Below are positions 7,251-7,343 of a stretch of DNA of 7,343 nucleotides, piece by piece. A program made the position numbers and the translations under genes. The first letter of the stretch is position 1. Every line of letters starts with the position of its first letter. Location of the stretch: contig DAHXOM010000214.1 of assembly GCA_027364825.1 (NCBI GenBank), positions 1 to 7,343 on the forward strand. Direction: 5' to 3'. The DNA comes from a bacterium. Its GTDB lineage: Bacteria; JAMCPX01. The notes under the pieces were generated by a model. The model did no database searches, had not been told where the DNA came from, and saw only the letters and a list, made by a program, of their open reading frames with translations.

Positions 7251-7275
7251 CGGTTCGGCACCGTTGCAGGAGCCG
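7251..7275 (+). other. Hairpin masking an AGGAG sequence in the leader of the next gene
   Basis: CGGTTC (7251-7256) pairs with GAGCCG (7270-7275), with one G-U. Inside it GCA (7258-7260) pairs with TGC (7265-7267) around the tetraloop CCGT. The right arm contains AGGAG (7268-7272), a Shine-Dalgarno-like sequence nine bases before ATG 7282, which opens a five-codon reading frame (MKEAI, stop 7297-7299). The same right arm, extended to GCAGGAGCCG (7266-7275), can instead pair over ten bases with CGGTTCCTGC at 7156-7165. Seen in sequence; the function is inference. Confidence 0.35.
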
Positions 7276-7329
7276 GTTTCTATGAAAGAAGCTATATGAT
7301 TGAATTGATAAAAGTATTACTAAAGAAAA

Positions 7330-7335
7330 AAGGAG
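7330..7335 (+). promoter_or_regulatory. Shine-Dalgarno for the gene starting at 7341
   Basis: AAGGAG lies five bases before ATG 7341 in a purine-rich stretch. This strong, well-spaced site favours 7341 as the start over ATG 7296, which is in the same open frame but has only weak AAGAAG-like sequence ahead of it. Confidence 0.7.
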
Positions 7336-7340
7336 CTAAA

Positions 7341-7343
7341 ATG
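7341..7343 (+). CDS. Start codon of a downstream gene (rest outside window)
   Basis: Only the ATG is present, so the product cannot be named. The call rests on the Shine-Dalgarno at 7330-7335 and its ideal spacing. The frame is also open back to ATG 7296, which would add the 15 residues MIELIKVLLKKKGAK; this longer form cannot be excluded. The gene has the same orientation as the porin and cytochrome. It is separated from them by 229 bases holding a probable terminator, so it is either a new transcription unit or one entered by controlled read-through. Confidence 0.6.

Noticed and set aside
7250..7264. tRNA T-arm look-alike ACGG-TTCGGCA-CCGT
   Set aside because: The stem has only four pairs, the loop lacks the conserved A58 position, and there is no acceptor, D-arm or anticodon arm nearby.
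7256..7268. Sigma54-like CGGCACCGTTGCA
   Set aside because: The two half-motifs are there, but GG and GC are only seven bases apart instead of ten, which sigma54 does not tolerate.
7112..7340. Known riboswitch (cyclic-di-nucleotide GEMM, cobalamin, TPP) before the next gene
   Set aside because: Because GEMM-type switches occur near Geobacter cytochrome genes I looked for their conserved cores, and saw none here or in 4638-4732.

Overview
The window is one co-oriented (+ strand) block from a Gram-negative, respiring bacterium. It holds the 3' part of a type IV pilus gene cluster, then a probable outer-membrane porin and multiheme cytochrome pair, then a structured intergenic region leading to a further gene. 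The PilT and PilC sequences, the order pilT-pilC-pilS-pilR, the 13-heme lipoprotein, the moderate GC content and the frequent AGG (Arg) and ATA (Ile) codons suggest a Desulfobacterota-like (Geobacter-type) or Nitrospirota-like dissimilatory metal- or sulfur-metabolising lineage. The taxonomic call is inference only.

Layout: 1-327 is the C-terminal end of the retraction ATPase PilT. 341-1552 is the inner-membrane platform protein PilC. 1552-3192 is the membrane histidine kinase PilS, which overlaps pilC by one base. 3255-4637 is the sigma54-type response regulator PilR. Then, where Geobacter-type clusters carry the pilin gene, 4733-6049 encodes a secreted beta-barrel protein and 6062-7111 a lipoprotein with 13 CxxCH heme sites. 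The two are 12 bases apart, each with a good Shine-Dalgarno, so they are almost certainly co-translated. 7112-7340 has no convincing gene but holds a long hairpin right after the cytochrome stop, a perfect 12-bp terminator-like stem, a third hairpin, and alternative pairings among them. A strong ribosome binding site then precedes an ATG at the last three bases.

How the parts may fit: PilT and PilC drive pilus retraction and assembly. PilS and PilR form the sensor and activator pair that classically controls pilin transcription with sigma54. The porin and cytochrome resemble a compact porin-cytochrome conduit that moves electrons across the outer membrane. Their position directly behind pilR, with no terminator between, suggests that surface-pilus control and extracellular electron transfer are linked here. 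A possible sigma54 -24/-12 element inside the 3' end of pilR is a weak but testable hint of direct PilR control.

Most interesting points: (i) in the cytochrome the count of possible distal ligands (11 non-motif His plus 2 positionally conserved Met) equals the heme count of 13, and the hemes fall into repeated modules; (ii) a porin-cytochrome pair sits in the pilin position; (iii) the 229-base region after the cytochrome can form competing structures around a terminator, as an attenuator or riboswitch leader would.
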